A stretch of DNA of 64,000 nt from CAIYYX01 sp035530135 (GCA_035530135.1 DATKVJ010000142.1:62001-126000); one strand, 5' to 3'; shown: positions 7,785-17,989, counted from the stretch's first letter. Numbers and translations are program-made. Notes: generated from the letters alone by a model not told the origin.

Positions 7785-9167
7785 ATGGTTCGCCTGTTTA
7801 GCTATTATTTCCCGTCGAACACGCTGTTTCAGATGGGGCTTGAGGCAACGCTGCTTTTTGGCATCATCTTCATGGGTGGGGTTCTGCAACAAAGCAACAG
7901 CAACGCTGGAATCGTCCCCTTGGTCTATCCGGCTCTGATGTTCTCGGCGTTCATGACGGCAATGATCAGCGCATTTGGATTGTATCGCCGAGACCAGCCG
8001 CGCACCTTCACCAGCGCCGCGGCCCGGATTCTTTTCGCATTCTGCATTGGATTCCCGCTGCTGTTTGCTGCATTCCATTGGTTTCCGTTCGCCACGACCT
8101 GGGTTGATTCGCTGGCCATTAACAATGTGCTCGCTCTGAGTGGCATCTTAGCCCTGCGGGCAGTGTTTATCAGCGCGCTCTTTACAGGCCCCTTTGCTTA
8201 CCGCATCTTGGTGATCGGAACCGGCGCCGAGGCTGCAGCCGTAGATCAAGCGCTTAGAAAATCGGCGTTCCCTGGGTTGACGATGGTGGGTTTCTACTCG
8301 CTCGACGCCGAAGACGTCGCCGTGTCACCGCAGCGCATACTCCCCAAGATCGTTTCCATAGTCGATACCGTCAAGCGACACGGCGTCAATGAAATCATCG
8401 TAGCCGTGCGGGAACGCCGTGGCGATATTCTAACGCTCAACCAGCTGCTAACTTGCAAGCTGGAAGGGGTACGGGTTGTTGAGCAGTCCACTTTCTTCGA
8501 GCGTATCGGGGGTGAAGTTAGGATCGATGCCCTGCGCGCGAGTTGGCTGATTTTCGGGGATGGTTTTCGCCAAGGTCGCGTGCGCAGTTTCGTCAAACGG
8601 GCTTTCGATCTTGTAGCGTCAATCTGTCTGCTCGTGGTGACGTTGCCCGTGATGTTGGTGACGGCGGTGGCCGTTACCCTCGAAAGTAGTGGCCCGGTGC
8701 TGTACCGCCAGGAACGGGTCGGACGCGACTTGAAGACCTTCAAGGTGTTCAAGTTCCGCAGCATGCGCACCGACGCGGAAGCCGACGGCGTCCCTCGGTG
8801 GGCCAATGCCAACGACTCGCGCATAACCCGCATTGGCCACTTCATTCGTCGTACCCGCATTGACGAACTGCCGCAGATTTTTAACGTGTTTAAGGGGGAT
8901 ATGAGTTTTGTCGGACCGCGTCCGGAGCGCCCATACTTCGTTGATCAGTTGGCAGAACAAATTCCCTATTATTCGGCAAGGCACAGCATCAAGCCGGGAA
9001 TCACCGGTTGGGCCCAAGTCAGCTACAGGTATGGCAGCAGCGTGGAGGATGCCATCCACAAGCTGCAATTCGATCTGTATTACGTCAAGAATCATACGAT
9101 ATTCCTTGACCTGCTGATCCTTATTAAGACGGTAAAAGTCGTTTTCTCGGGTGAAGGTGTGCGCTGA
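7785..9167 (+). CDS. Exosortase-A-associated sugar transferase that starts the EPS unit (TIGR03013-type)
   Basis: 460 residues from the ATG after AAGGGG (7773-7778); the frame extends to 7626 but the upstream part is unlike the family. It transfers the first sugar-1-phosphate to undecaprenyl phosphate at the inner membrane. N-terminal hydrophobic segments (about residues 15-130) are followed by a Rossmann-like CoA-binding domain (RILVIGTGAEAAAV) and a C-terminal bacterial sugar transferase domain (KRAFDLVASICLL membrane hairpin, FKFRSMRTDAE, RTRIDELPQIFNV, GPRPERP, KPGITGWAQV). Residue order and length match the EpsB/WcaJ group found with exosortase A. First gene of the EPS locus. Confidence 0.93.
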   Translation: MVRLFSYYFPSNTLFQMGLEATLLFGIIFMGGVLQQSNSNAGIVPLVYPALMFSAFMTAMISAFGLYRRDQPRTFTSAAARILFAFCIGFPLLFAAFHWFPFATTWVDSLAINNVLALSGILALRAVFISALFTGPFAYRILVIGTGAEAAAVDQALRKSAFPGLTMVGFYSLDAEDVAVSPQRILPKIVSIVDTVKRHGVNEIIVAVRERRGDILTLNQLLTCKLEGVRVVEQSTFFERIGGEVRIDALRASWLIFGDGFRQGRVRSFVKRAFDLVASICLLVVTLPVMLVTAVAVTLESSGPVLYRQERVGRDLKTFKVFKFRSMRTDAEADGVPRWANANDSRITRIGHFIRRTRIDELPQIFNVFKGDMSFVGPRPERPYFVDQLAEQIPYYSARHSIKPGITGWAQVSYRYGSSVEDAIHKLQFDLYYVKNHTIFLDLLILIKTVKVVFSGEGVR

Positions 9168-9302
9168 GTACGCGACCGCGATGCTGACACCAATCGTTTC
9201 GAGCGCGAAAAACGGCGAGTCACTTATGGGGCCGCAGAATGATGAGGCATCCCGGCACAAAAGTTTCGACGGCTCGCATTTCAACACCAGGCGGTCCTTT
9301 TC

Positions 9303-11402
9303 ATGCGAAGCATGATCTCCTTCGACGCCAGCTTGGCGACCTGGTCCTACGGACTTGCTGCACTTGGTTTTGCCGCATTCGCGACGCAACTTGGATTTGG
9401 CTGGCGTGGCGGCGCACGTGGCGGGTGGATCCTTGCCGCCATCTTTCTCAGCAGCTGTTGGGCGGTTGCGGAAGCGGCCTATGCGCTCACCGGCCGCCTC
9501 TTCATTGGCATCACCGCCAATCTCTTGGATACATTCCGCATTTGCGCCTGGGTCGGGTTTCTCCTGTCGTTGTTGTTTTATCCCGGCCGCCACAGCTATG
9601 GCGGCCGGAAGGCGGCCCCGGTGTGGGTCGTCATCGGCATCGGCCTGCTGGTTGCCGCCAGTATTGGCCTCCAATTATTGCCCGCACTGGCAGCAGCTAT
9701 TTTCGGCACGGCCGCCCGACTGTCGTTCTTTACTTCGCTGGCATTGACTATTGTCGGGCTAACGCTGGTCGAGCAGGTATTTAGGAACATATCTGCGCAT
9801 GAGCGCTGGGGTATCAAGACATTGTGCTTGGGTCTCGGCGGCATGTTCTGTTTCGATCTGTATATGTACGCCGATGCATTCCTGTTTAATCGGGTCGATG
9901 CCGACGTCTGGACCAGCCGCGGCATCGCCAACCTGTTTGTTGTACCGTTTGTTGCGGTGTCCGCTGCGCGAAACAAGGCCTGGGCAATCGAAATCGCCGT
10001 GTCACGCAAGTTGGTGTTTCATTCGACGACATTATTTGCCGCGGGGCTTTATCTTGTCGCAATTGCCGGTACCGGCTACTACGTGCGCTACTTCGGTGGC
10101 ACCTGGGGTGGTGCCTTGGAAGTGATGTTTCTTTTCGCCGGCCTTCTGGCCTTGGGCCTCATATTCAATTCAGGAAGTCTGCGCTCGAAGTTGCGGGTGC
10201 TTGTCAACAAGCATTTCTTCAATTATCGCTACGACTATCGCGAAGAGTGGCTGCGCTTTACCCAATCTCTGTCTTCGGGCGATCCCAAAGCCGGCCTCCT
10301 CGAACAAGCCATCAAAGCGCTCGCTGATTTAGTCGAGAGTCCCGGCGGTACCCTGTGGCTGGCCGATCCCTCAGGCGATCTGAGCCAGGCGGCACGCCTG
10401 AACATGCCCGGTATCAAGGAAGTAGAACCTCGAACTAGCGCCTTAGCGAGCTTTCTTGCCAAGACGCACTGGGTGATCGACCTCTCCGAGTATGCCGATA
10501 AACCTGAAAAATACGACGACATCGATCTGCCAGTCTGGTTGCAATCGCTGGCGGATGCATGGTTGGTGGTGCCGCTGACAACAACTGGCGAGTTGTTCGG
10601 CTTCGTCGTCCTCGGGAAGTCTCGCGCCAAGATCGAGGTTAACTGGGAAGTGCTCGATTTGCTTAAGACGGCCGCTCGACAAGCAGCGAGCTACATCGCC
10701 TATATGCGCGCCACTGAAGCACTTCTAGAGTCTAAAAAGTTCGACTCATTCAATCGCATGTCGGCATTCGTGGTGCATGACGTGAAGAACCTCGTCGCAC
10801 AGTTGTCGCTTCTGCTGAAAAACGCAGAAAGACACAAGGACAATCAGGATTTCCAGGCTGACATGCTGTCGACCGTCGGTCACGCCGTTGAGCGCATGAA
10901 GCAGCTTCTAATGCAACTGCGTGCTGGTACCACACCAGTCAACCAGCCGAGCCCGGTTGGTTTGGCGTCGGTTATTGGCCGGATCGAAAGGGCCCGGTCT
11001 GGGTTCAGGCCGGCGCTGACAGTCGATATCGATGGCGATATCGAGGTTCTCGGTCATGCCGATCGCCTAGAGCGCGTCATCGGGCACCTGGTCCAAAATG
11101 CCGTGGATGCAACTCCCGATGACGGCAGGGTATGGCTCAAATTGTTACGCGAAAATGGCCGAGCGGTGGTCGAGGTTGGTGACACCGGCCATGGCATGAG
11201 CCAAGAATTCATTCGCGAGCGGATGTTCAAGCCATTCCGAACCACTAAAGCAGCAGGCATGGGCATAGGAGCCTACGAAAGTTCGCAGTACATCAGCGAA
11301 CTCGGAGGGAAGATCGTCGTAGACAGCCAGGAGAATGTCGGTACCGTGGTGAGAGTTGAGCTTCGGACCAATCCTCCTAATGCGGAATTGGCCCACGGCT
11401 GA
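9303..11402 (+). CDS. prsK: XrtA/PEP-CTERM system histidine kinase PrsK
   Basis: 699 residues (a second ATG at 9312 could be the start). The N-terminal third is a series of membrane helices, followed by a GAF-like region around residues 320-460, then the dimerisation helix with phospho-acceptor His at about residue 492 (FVVHDVKNLVAQLSLLL), and a HATPase domain with N box (HLVQNAVDATPDD), G1 (VGDTGHGMS) and G2 (GMGIGAYESSQY). The HDVKN form of the H box and this architecture match the PrsK family. It is 11 bases ahead of prsR. It probably senses an envelope or membrane signal and phosphorylates PrsR. Confidence 0.93.
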   Translation: MRSMISFDASLATWSYGLAALGFAAFATQLGFGWRGGARGGWILAAIFLSSCWAVAEAAYALTGRLFIGITANLLDTFRICAWVGFLLSLLFYPGRHSYGGRKAAPVWVVIGIGLLVAASIGLQLLPALAAAIFGTAARLSFFTSLALTIVGLTLVEQVFRNISAHERWGIKTLCLGLGGMFCFDLYMYADAFLFNRVDADVWTSRGIANLFVVPFVAVSAARNKAWAIEIAVSRKLVFHSTTLFAAGLYLVAIAGTGYYVRYFGGTWGGALEVMFLFAGLLALGLIFNSGSLRSKLRVLVNKHFFNYRYDYREEWLRFTQSLSSGDPKAGLLEQAIKALADLVESPGGTLWLADPSGDLSQAARLNMPGIKEVEPRTSALASFLAKTHWVIDLSEYADKPEKYDDIDLPVWLQSLADAWLVVPLTTTGELFGFVVLGKSRAKIEVNWEVLDLLKTAARQAASYIAYMRATEALLESKKFDSFNRMSAFVVHDVKNLVAQLSLLLKNAERHKDNQDFQADMLSTVGHAVERMKQLLMQLRAGTTPVNQPSPVGLASVIGRIERARSGFRPALTVDIDGDIEVLGHADRLERVIGHLVQNAVDATPDDGRVWLKLLRENGRAVVEVGDTGHGMSQEFIRERMFKPFRTTKAAGMGIGAYESSQYISELGGKIVVDSQENVGTVVRVELRTNPPNAELAHG

Positions 11403-11413
11403 AGGAATAAATT

Positions 11414-12766
11414 ATGGCTGAAAAAAGACGCGCGCTGATGATCGTCGAGGATGATCCCGCTCTCCAAACGCAGATGCGCTGGGCCTTCGACCAATATGAA
11501 GCGGTGGTCGCTATCGACCGCGAAAGCGCAATCACACAGTTCCGTCGACACGAGCCAGCAGTGGTAACCATGGATCTCGGTTTGCCTCCCGACCCCGACG
11601 GCGCCACCGAAGGTTTTGAGTTGCTCGAGCAGCTACTCGCCTTATCTCCGGACACCAAGATCATCGTTCTTACCGGGCAGCATGACCGAGACAACGCAGT
11701 CCGAGCGATCGGGCTTGGGGGCTACGATTTCTTTGCCAAACCATTCGAGCCGGAGATGTTGCTGCTGACGATCGATCGTGCCTTTCGTTTGTACGACCTG
11801 CAGCAAGAAAACCGGCGTTTGGCCGCGCATAGTCCATACAACGCCCTTTCCGGGATTATTACGCGCGACCCGGAGATGCAGAGAATCTGTCGAACTATTG
11901 AGAAAGTGGCCGGCACGACCGCCACGGTAATGCTGCTGGGCGACAGTGGCACAGGCAAGGAAGTGCTGGCGCACGCTTTACACGATCTCTCACCGCGTCG
12001 TACGCAGCGCTTTGTCGCCATCAACTGCGCAGCGATTCCCGAGACCTTGCTTGAAAGCGAACTTTTCGGCTACGAAAAAGGCGCCTTCACAGGCGCCAAC
12101 AAACTGGTGCTGGGCAAAATCGAGACTGCCCACAGAGGCACCTTGTTTCTCGATGAAATTGGCGACCTACCGCCGCCGCTTCAGGCGAAGCTGCTACGTT
12201 TTCTACAGGAGCGGGTGATCGAACGCGTAGGCGGGCGGGAGGAAATCCCCATCGACGTCCGCGTCGTTTGCGCAACTCACCACAATTTAGCCCCCTCGAG
12301 TACCACGATCCACTTCCGCGAAGACTTGTTCTACCGCCTTGCCGAGATCATCGTGAACATCCCGCCATTAAGCGAGCGTAAGGGCGATGCTGCGCTGCTA
12401 GCACACGCCTTCGTACAGCGCTTCGGCGCAGACCAGAAACGCTCTTCATTGAGGCTGTGCCGGGATGCCATAGATGCGATTGAAGCCTATTCATGGCCCG
12501 GAAATATCAGGGAATTGGAAAACTGCATCAAGCGCGCTGTCATCATGTCGGATGACTCAAACATCACCGCGAGCGATATCGGCATTCAGGCCGCCGAGCT
12601 CGAACCGGAAACCTTAAACCTTCGGCAGGTGCGCGAAGACGCCGAAAGGCGCGTCATATTGCGCGTGCTTGGTCGTGTCGATAGCAACATCGCCAAGGCC
12701 GCGGAAGTGTTGGGGGTGAGTCGGCCTACCCTATACGACATGATGAAGCGATATAGCATCAAGTAA
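11414..12766 (+). CDS. prsR: PrsR, sigma54-dependent response regulator of the XrtA/PEP-CTERM system
   Basis: 450 residues after an AAGGA ribosome site. Receiver domain at 1-125 with acidic pair EDD at 12-14 and phospho-acceptor Asp54 (VVTMDLGLPP). AAA+ domain with Walker A GDSGTGKEVLA, the sigma54-contact loop GAFTGA at residues 223-228, Walker B GTLFLDEIGDLP and arginine-finger region EDLFYRLAEI. C-terminal Fis-type helix-turn-helix (NIAKAAEVLGVSRPTLYDMM). It should therefore activate sigma54 promoters; in floc-forming Betaproteobacteria PrsK/PrsR are known to drive PEP-CTERM genes. Last gene before a 155-base AT-rich gap. Confidence 0.95.
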   Translation: MAEKRRALMIVEDDPALQTQMRWAFDQYEAVVAIDRESAITQFRRHEPAVVTMDLGLPPDPDGATEGFELLEQLLALSPDTKIIVLTGQHDRDNAVRAIGLGGYDFFAKPFEPEMLLLTIDRAFRLYDLQQENRRLAAHSPYNALSGIITRDPEMQRICRTIEKVAGTTATVMLLGDSGTGKEVLAHALHDLSPRRTQRFVAINCAAIPETLLESELFGYEKGAFTGANKLVLGKIETAHRGTLFLDEIGDLPPPLQAKLLRFLQERVIERVGGREEIPIDVRVVCATHHNLAPSSTTIHFREDLFYRLAEIIVNIPPLSERKGDAALLAHAFVQRFGADQKRSSLRLCRDAIDAIEAYSWPGNIRELENCIKRAVIMSDDSNITASDIGIQAAELEPETLNLRQVREDAERRVILRVLGRVDSNIAKAAEVLGVSRPTLYDMMKRYSIK

Positions 12767-12921
12767 TGAACAGGCCGATTCGAGGCGCATTTCAGTGCTG
12801 GTAGATGTTGTCATGATGATAGTCATTCGACAAGAAAGATAAATGCACGACAATGGAATAACGTTTATAGTATGCATATAAGATAATATGTAAGGTAATG
12901 CCAAGACATATGGAGAGCATG
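12767..12921 (+). promoter_or_regulatory. AT-rich intergenic region upstream of prsT
   Basis: 155 bases, AT-rich from about 12810. GATAAT at 12883-12888 is a possible -10 but no matching -35 is evident. ATGCCAA-N3-ATAT (12898-12911) recalls sequences found before the 7785 and 18995 genes. The ribosome site GGAG (12912-12915) lies 6 bases ahead of the chosen prsT start at 12922. Confidence 0.4.
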
Positions 12922-15702
12922 ATGAAGCCGTTCCATGAGCGCGCAAGTCGCCTCACCGTCGCCGCCGCCGTCGTCGTTGGACTGATTTCTGCGTGTGGTT
13001 CGAAGACTCCCGATGGCATGATCGCTTCCGCGAAGCATTTTATCGAGGCGCATGACAACAAGTCAGCCATCATTGAACTGAAAAGCGCTCTGCAAAAGAA
13101 ACCCGCAAGCGCCGAGGCGCGCTTTCTACTCGGCAATGCGCTGCTTGAGGCAGGCGACCCTATTTCCGCAGAGAAAGAGTTGCGTCAAGCGAAAGCGCTC
13201 AACTATCCGCCTGAGCGCGTCGTGCCGCGGCTCGCGCGTGCCATGCTGGATATGGGTGAGAGTAAAAAACTGATCAATGAATTTGCCACCGTACGGCTTG
13301 GCAACGCCCGCGCAACTGCCGACGTGGAGGCGGTCATTGGCTTCGCCTATCTGAGCTTGGGAGAGCAGGAGGAGGCAAGAAAATCCTTCACCGCGGCCTT
13401 GGCTGCAGAGCCGGGGCACCAGCAGGCCTCGCTCGGCGAGGCGATGCTCAAGGCGTCGGAAAAGGATCTGGTTGGTGCCAGGACCCTGGTGGACGGCGTC
13501 CTGAGCAAGTCGCCAACGCAGATCGAGGCACTGTTTTTCAAGGCGGAGTTGCTTGCGGCTGACAACGATCGTGACGGGGCTAGAAGACTCTATGACAAGA
13601 TTCTGGACTTGCACCCGGACAATATTCGCGCACACTATGGTCGTGTCATGCTGTCGCTGGCATCACAGCAGCTGGATGTTGCAGCCAGCCAGCTTGCATT
13701 GATGAAGAAAGTTTCACCACAAAGTCCTCAGACGCTGTATCTACAAGCGCTTCTTTCGCTGAGACGCAACCAGTTGCCGGAGGCACGGGAAGCTATACAG
13801 CAGGTTCTCGGGATCACTCCGAGCTTCCTGCCTGGCCTGCTCGTCGCTGGCGAAGTGGAATACCGCCTCAATGCGTATGTCCAGGCAGAAGACTATTTAC
13901 AAAGGGTCATTGAGAAGGTGCCCGGCAATGTAACTGCACGAAGATTGCTGACCGCGGCCTATCTCAGAGATGGGCAACCTAGCCGCGCGCTGGAAACGTT
14001 GAAGCCTTTGTTGAACGAAAAGCGTGTCGACAATAACCTGCTCATGCTGGCCGGTGAGGTTTATCTGAACAACAACGATCTTGCCCAGGCGGAAAAGTAC
14101 TACACGCAGGCGGCAGCTCGGGAAAAGTCCAATGCGGCGGCGCACATACGGCTCGGTCAGCTCCGTTTTGCCGGCGGCGATGCTTTGGCTGGTTTGAACG
14201 AGCTACAAACCGCGGTTGAAATGGATTCGACCAAGTACCAAGCGGATGTGCTACTCATCACTGCCCATATTCGGCGCAATGAACCAGATCAGGCGTTGGC
14301 GGCAGTCGCTAACCTGGAAAAGAAACAACCGAAGAACCCACTAACCTTTTACCTTCGTTCGGAAGTGCTGTTGATGAAGGGTGACGTCGCAGCGTCGCGA
14401 AAAGATCTGGAACGTGCGCTGGCGCTAGACCCCGTATATTTTCCCGCCGCGCTGACGCTCGCGAAGCTCGACATGGTTGATAAGAATTGGGACTCCGCAA
14501 AGCGACGTTTCGAGAGAATTATCGGGAAAGATCCGAAGAATCCGCAAGCATTGCTGGCACTCGCCCAGGTGCGCGCTGATACCGGTGCTGCTGCTAAGGA
14601 GGTCGTCGAGTTGATCGATCGGGCCATCAGTGGCAATCCTGCCATTATTGAGCCCCGGCTGGCGAAGGTTCGCTACTACCTGAGCAGCGGCGATCCCAAG
14701 GCGGCTGTCGCCGCAGCACTGAATGCGCAAGAGGCTATCCCCGGCAATCCCGCTATCCTAGCGTCTCTCGGTGCCGCGCAACAGGCTGCTGGAGAGACCA
14801 ACCAGGCCATCGCAACCATTTCCAAGGTCGTCGAACTGCGTCCGCAGTCAACCGGGCCGCTGCTGCAATTGGCCGCGACCGAGCTTGCCGACAAGCGCAT
14901 CGATGCAGCCGGGCAAGCTCTGCGAAAGGCACTGGCGCTGAAACCCGATCTACTCAATGCTCAACTCGGTCTCATTTCCATTTACGGCGCGGGAGGCCGC
15001 AACGGCGACGCGATGGCGATCGCCAAAGATATTCAGAAGCAGAAACCAAACTATTCAGCCGGATATTTGGCGGAGGGCGACATTTTCGCCCGGCAGAAAA
15101 AATGGGCGGAAGCCGCTATCGCTTACCGTGGGGGGCTGGATAAGCTTCATACCGGTGATCTGGCGGTGAAGCTGCATGATGCCCTGACGGCCGGAGGCCG
15201 TGCAACTGAGGCTGATAAGTTTGCGCTTCAGTGGATCAGGGGGAACCCAAAGGATATTTCATTCCGTAGCTATCTGGCCGAACGCAGCATAGCCGAGAAA
15301 CAGTACGATTCCGCTGCCCAGCAATACAAGGCCATTCTCGCCGTCGAGCCGAAAAATCCTTTGGTCTTGAACAACCTCGCTTGGGTCGCGGGACGGCTCA
15401 AGGATCCAAAGGCAATCGGATACGCCGAGCAGGCCAATGCGCTTGCGCCGAACACCCCAGCCGTTCTCGACACCCTGGCGATGTTGTTGGTCGACATGGA
15501 CCAGGGGGTTCGGGGGGTCGAACTGTTGCGTCAGGCGATCGGCCTATCGCCCAACGCTTGGATCTTCCACATCGACTTAGCGAAAGCTCTCGCGAAGACT
15601 GGACAGAAGGATGCCGCCAGGAAGGAGTTGGAACCGCTGCTGAAGCTGGAGGAGAGGAATCCCGCACGGATTGCCGCCGGCGAGCTGATGAAGAGCCTTT
15701 GA
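12922..15702 (+). CDS. prsT: PrsT, TPR-repeat lipoprotein of the XrtA/PEP-CTERM system
   Basis: 926 residues from the ATG at 12922 (GGAG six bases ahead); in-frame ATGs at 12898, 12910 and 12919 are possible. The signal peptide ends in a lipobox-like LISAC, so the mature protein is probably lipid-anchored in the envelope. The rest is a long run of about 34-residue TPR units (for example LGNALLEAGDPISAEKELRQ, and LAWVAGRLKDPKAIGYAEQA near the end). Length and placement match the PrsT family, an accessory protein of PEP-CTERM systems with no proven function. It may scaffold the assembly or export complex. Confidence 0.9.
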   Translation: MKPFHERASRLTVAAAVVVGLISACGSKTPDGMIASAKHFIEAHDNKSAIIELKSALQKKPASAEARFLLGNALLEAGDPISAEKELRQAKALNYPPERVVPRLARAMLDMGESKKLINEFATVRLGNARATADVEAVIGFAYLSLGEQEEARKSFTAALAAEPGHQQASLGEAMLKASEKDLVGARTLVDGVLSKSPTQIEALFFKAELLAADNDRDGARRLYDKILDLHPDNIRAHYGRVMLSLASQQLDVAASQLALMKKVSPQSPQTLYLQALLSLRRNQLPEAREAIQQVLGITPSFLPGLLVAGEVEYRLNAYVQAEDYLQRVIEKVPGNVTARRLLTAAYLRDGQPSRALETLKPLLNEKRVDNNLLMLAGEVYLNNNDLAQAEKYYTQAAAREKSNAAAHIRLGQLRFAGGDALAGLNELQTAVEMDSTKYQADVLLITAHIRRNEPDQALAAVANLEKKQPKNPLTFYLRSEVLLMKGDVAASRKDLERALALDPVYFPAALTLAKLDMVDKNWDSAKRRFERIIGKDPKNPQALLALAQVRADTGAAAKEVVELIDRAISGNPAIIEPRLAKVRYYLSSGDPKAAVAAALNAQEAIPGNPAILASLGAAQQAAGETNQAIATISKVVELRPQSTGPLLQLAATELADKRIDAAGQALRKALALKPDLLNAQLGLISIYGAGGRNGDAMAIAKDIQKQKPNYSAGYLAEGDIFARQKKWAEAAIAYRGGLDKLHTGDLAVKLHDALTAGGRATEADKFALQWIRGNPKDISFRSYLAERSIAEKQYDSAAQQYKAILAVEPKNPLVLNNLAWVAGRLKDPKAIGYAEQANALAPNTPAVLDTLAMLLVDMDQGVRGVELLRQAIGLSPNAWIFHIDLAKALAKTGQKDAARKELEPLLKLEERNPARIAAGELMKSL

Positions 15703-15747
15703 GTGCTTTAGCTCATGATCAATGTCTTGACCAAGAAAGCTACTTAG

Positions 15748-17028
15748 ATGACCACCATCGCTGTTATCGGCCTCGGTTATGTCGGACTGCCTCTCGCCGT
15801 CGCGTTTGGCAAGAAATATCGAACGATCGGCTTCGATCCGTCCGAGGAGAAGGTTGCCCATTACCGAAATTTCAACGACCCCACACGCGAAGTTAGCAAC
15901 GAAGAGCTTCGTGCCGCGACGCGGCTGAACTGTACTACTGATCCGGCTGCTCTTGCGGAGGCGGATTTCCTGATCGTCGCTGTACCGACGCCAGTGGGTG
16001 AAGCGCATCAACCCAACTTCGGTCCCTTGGTCGGTGCCAGTGAATTTCTCGGCCGCAACCTCAAGCCTGGGGCCACTATCGTTTTCGAGTCAACCGTCTA
16101 CCCTGGCGCCACGGAGGAAATCTGCATTCCGGTGATCGAGAGGTTTTCAGGAAAAAAATGGAAAACAGACTTCTTTATCGGCTACTCCCCGGAGCGCATC
16201 AATCCGGGCGACAAGGAACGCACGCTGACCAAGATCATCAAGATCGTTTCTGGCGACACGCCGGAAACTCTCAAGCTCGTTTCCGACATATACGGTAGTG
16301 TGATCACCGCTGGTGTCTATCCCGTTTGCAGCATCAAGGTGGCTGAAGCTGCTAAGGTCATAGAAAACACCCAGCGCGACCTTAATATAGCCCTGATGAA
16401 CGAGCTCGCAATCATTTTCGACAAGCTCGGCATCGACACCCTGGACGTGCTTCAAGCAGCCGGCACAAAGTGGAATTTCCTGCCGTTCCGCCCCGGCCTT
16501 GTAGGCGGCCACTGCATCGGCGTTGATCCTTACTATCTGACGCACAAGGCCGACATGCTCGGCTATCACCCGCAAGTTATCTTAGCTGGTCGGCGTATCA
16601 ACGATGGCATGGGCAAGTTCATCGCCGAACAGACAATCAAGCACATGGTACACAACGGTGGGGTAATCAAGGGCGCTCAGGTTATCGTGCTCGGTCTGAC
16701 CTTCAAGGAAAACTGTCCGGACCTGCGCAACTCCCGCGTCATAGACGTTATCCACGAATTGCAGTCCTACGGCGCGGATGTACATGTGCACGACCCTGTC
16801 GCAGACAGCGGCGAGGCCATTCGTGAGTACGGTATTGCTCTGGAACAATGGGACGGGCTTCCCAAGGCGGCTGCCATCGTCGCCGCGGTTTCCCACAAGG
16901 AGTATACCGATCGCCCGCTATCAGACTATCTCGCCAAGCTGCAACCCAATGCCACCATGGTGGACGTCAAATGCCAGTTTGATGCCACAGCTCTTAAGGC
17001 AGCAGGGGTCAGCGTATGGCGCTTGTAA
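15748..17028 (+). CDS. tviB: TviB/WbpA-type UDP-N-acetylhexosamine 6-dehydrogenase
   Basis: 426 residues. Family enzymes oxidise C6 of UDP-GlcNAc or a related sugar twice with NAD+, giving a UDP-N-acetylhexosaminuronic acid. NAD-binding motif IAVIGLGYVGLPLA at 4-17, then FDPSEEKV; the substrate-binding region FIGYSPERINPGDK at 143-156; catalytic Cys256 in VGGHCIGVDPYYLTHKA; C-terminal domain with LGLTFKENCPDLRNSRV. The SPER.NPGD signature places it with the WbpA/TviB/Cap5L group rather than with UDP-glucose dehydrogenase. The uronic acid product is a sensible substrate for the amidotransferases of this locus. Confidence 0.9.
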   Translation: MTTIAVIGLGYVGLPLAVAFGKKYRTIGFDPSEEKVAHYRNFNDPTREVSNEELRAATRLNCTTDPAALAEADFLIVAVPTPVGEAHQPNFGPLVGASEFLGRNLKPGATIVFESTVYPGATEEICIPVIERFSGKKWKTDFFIGYSPERINPGDKERTLTKIIKIVSGDTPETLKLVSDIYGSVITAGVYPVCSIKVAEAAKVIENTQRDLNIALMNELAIIFDKLGIDTLDVLQAAGTKWNFLPFRPGLVGGHCIGVDPYYLTHKADMLGYHPQVILAGRRINDGMGKFIAEQTIKHMVHNGGVIKGAQVIVLGLTFKENCPDLRNSRVIDVIHELQSYGADVHVHDPVADSGEAIREYGIALEQWDGLPKAAAIVAAVSHKEYTDRPLSDYLAKLQPNATMVDVKCQFDATALKAAGVSVWRL

Positions 17029-17053
17029 TAAAACCGATGTCCGGCTCCATATA

Positions 17054-17968
17054 ATGGAAATATCGCGCTTTTGCTTTTCACAGGAGCAGGCGTTACGCCA
17101 TCTGGCGTGCGCTGGCCTTGCCGCTCTAGCGATCGGTAGTGCGCTCGCGAAGTCACCCGCAAGCCTCGGCGTTGACCATCTTGTCGAACAAGCGGTCGCC
17201 TTTGAATACGGTGAGGGTGTGCCCAAGGATGTTCTGAGGGCAGCAGAACTCTACTGCTCAGCAGCGCGTCTTGGCGACGCAGAAGCAATGTTCAACCTCG
17301 GCTGGATGTACGCCAACGGCCGCGGCTTTGCGCGAGACGATGGTATTGCCGCGCTGCTGTTCAGTATGGCGGCGAAGCGGGGATTGATACAAGCGCAAAA
17401 CATGCTGCGCTTTGTCGGTGAGCCGACAGACAAGATTCCCGACTGTCTGCGCGACCGAAAGGCTGTGGAGCAAGAAGAGAAAGGGGATTGGTCGATTGTG
17501 TCGGGCTTGCCGGAGCACAAGAAAATCATCGAATTGGTGTACCGGCTTGCACCAGAATACGAAGTGAGCCCAAAACTGGCGTTGGCAGTACTGACAACCG
17601 AATCGGGGTTCGATGCCAGCGCTCGTTCGCCGAAAAATGCCCAGGGCTTGATGCAGTTACTTCCGGAGACCGCTCTGCGCTTCAAGGTCACCGACAGCTT
17701 CGATCCGGTGCAGAATATCCGCGGCGGACTGGCTTATCTGCGTTGGCTATTGGCGTATTTCAAAGGGAACGTTGCCCTAGTCGCTGCCGGCTATAACGCC
17801 GGCGAGGGCGCGGTAAACAAATACCGCGGGGTCCCCCCCTATCGGGAAACGCAGGGTTACGTGAAAAGCATTCTCGGGCTCTTCAAGAGGACACAGCATC
17901 CCTACGACGCGAGCATCACTGATCCCTCTCCGGTGATGAGGCGGATCAGGATGTCAAAAACTTACTGA
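17054..17968 (+). CDS. Sel1-repeat lytic transglycosylase
   Basis: 304 residues from the ATG at 17054; the frame runs back to 16778 inside tviB, but that part is a shadow. The N-terminus has an export signal ending near SALAKS. Two Sel1-like repeats (residues about 48-115: VAFEYGEGVPKDVLRAAELY, MFNLGWMYANGRGFARDDG) are followed by a goose-type/SLT domain with catalytic Glu in AVLTTESGFDASARS, the QGLMQLLPETA motif and AGYNAGEGAV. It probably cuts peptidoglycan glycan strands in the periplasm, making room for the export or PEP-CTERM machinery. It sits 22 bases ahead of the protease gene. Confidence 0.9.
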   Translation: MEISRFCFSQEQALRHLACAGLAALAIGSALAKSPASLGVDHLVEQAVAFEYGEGVPKDVLRAAELYCSAARLGDAEAMFNLGWMYANGRGFARDDGIAALLFSMAAKRGLIQAQNMLRFVGEPTDKIPDCLRDRKAVEQEEKGDWSIVSGLPEHKKIIELVYRLAPEYEVSPKLALAVLTTESGFDASARSPKNAQGLMQLLPETALRFKVTDSFDPVQNIRGGLAYLRWLLAYFKGNVALVAAGYNAGEGAVNKYRGVPPYRETQGYVKSILGLFKRTQHPYDASITDPSPVMRRIRMSKTY

Positions 17969-17989
17969 CCCTACCGACCGGAGGCCGGC

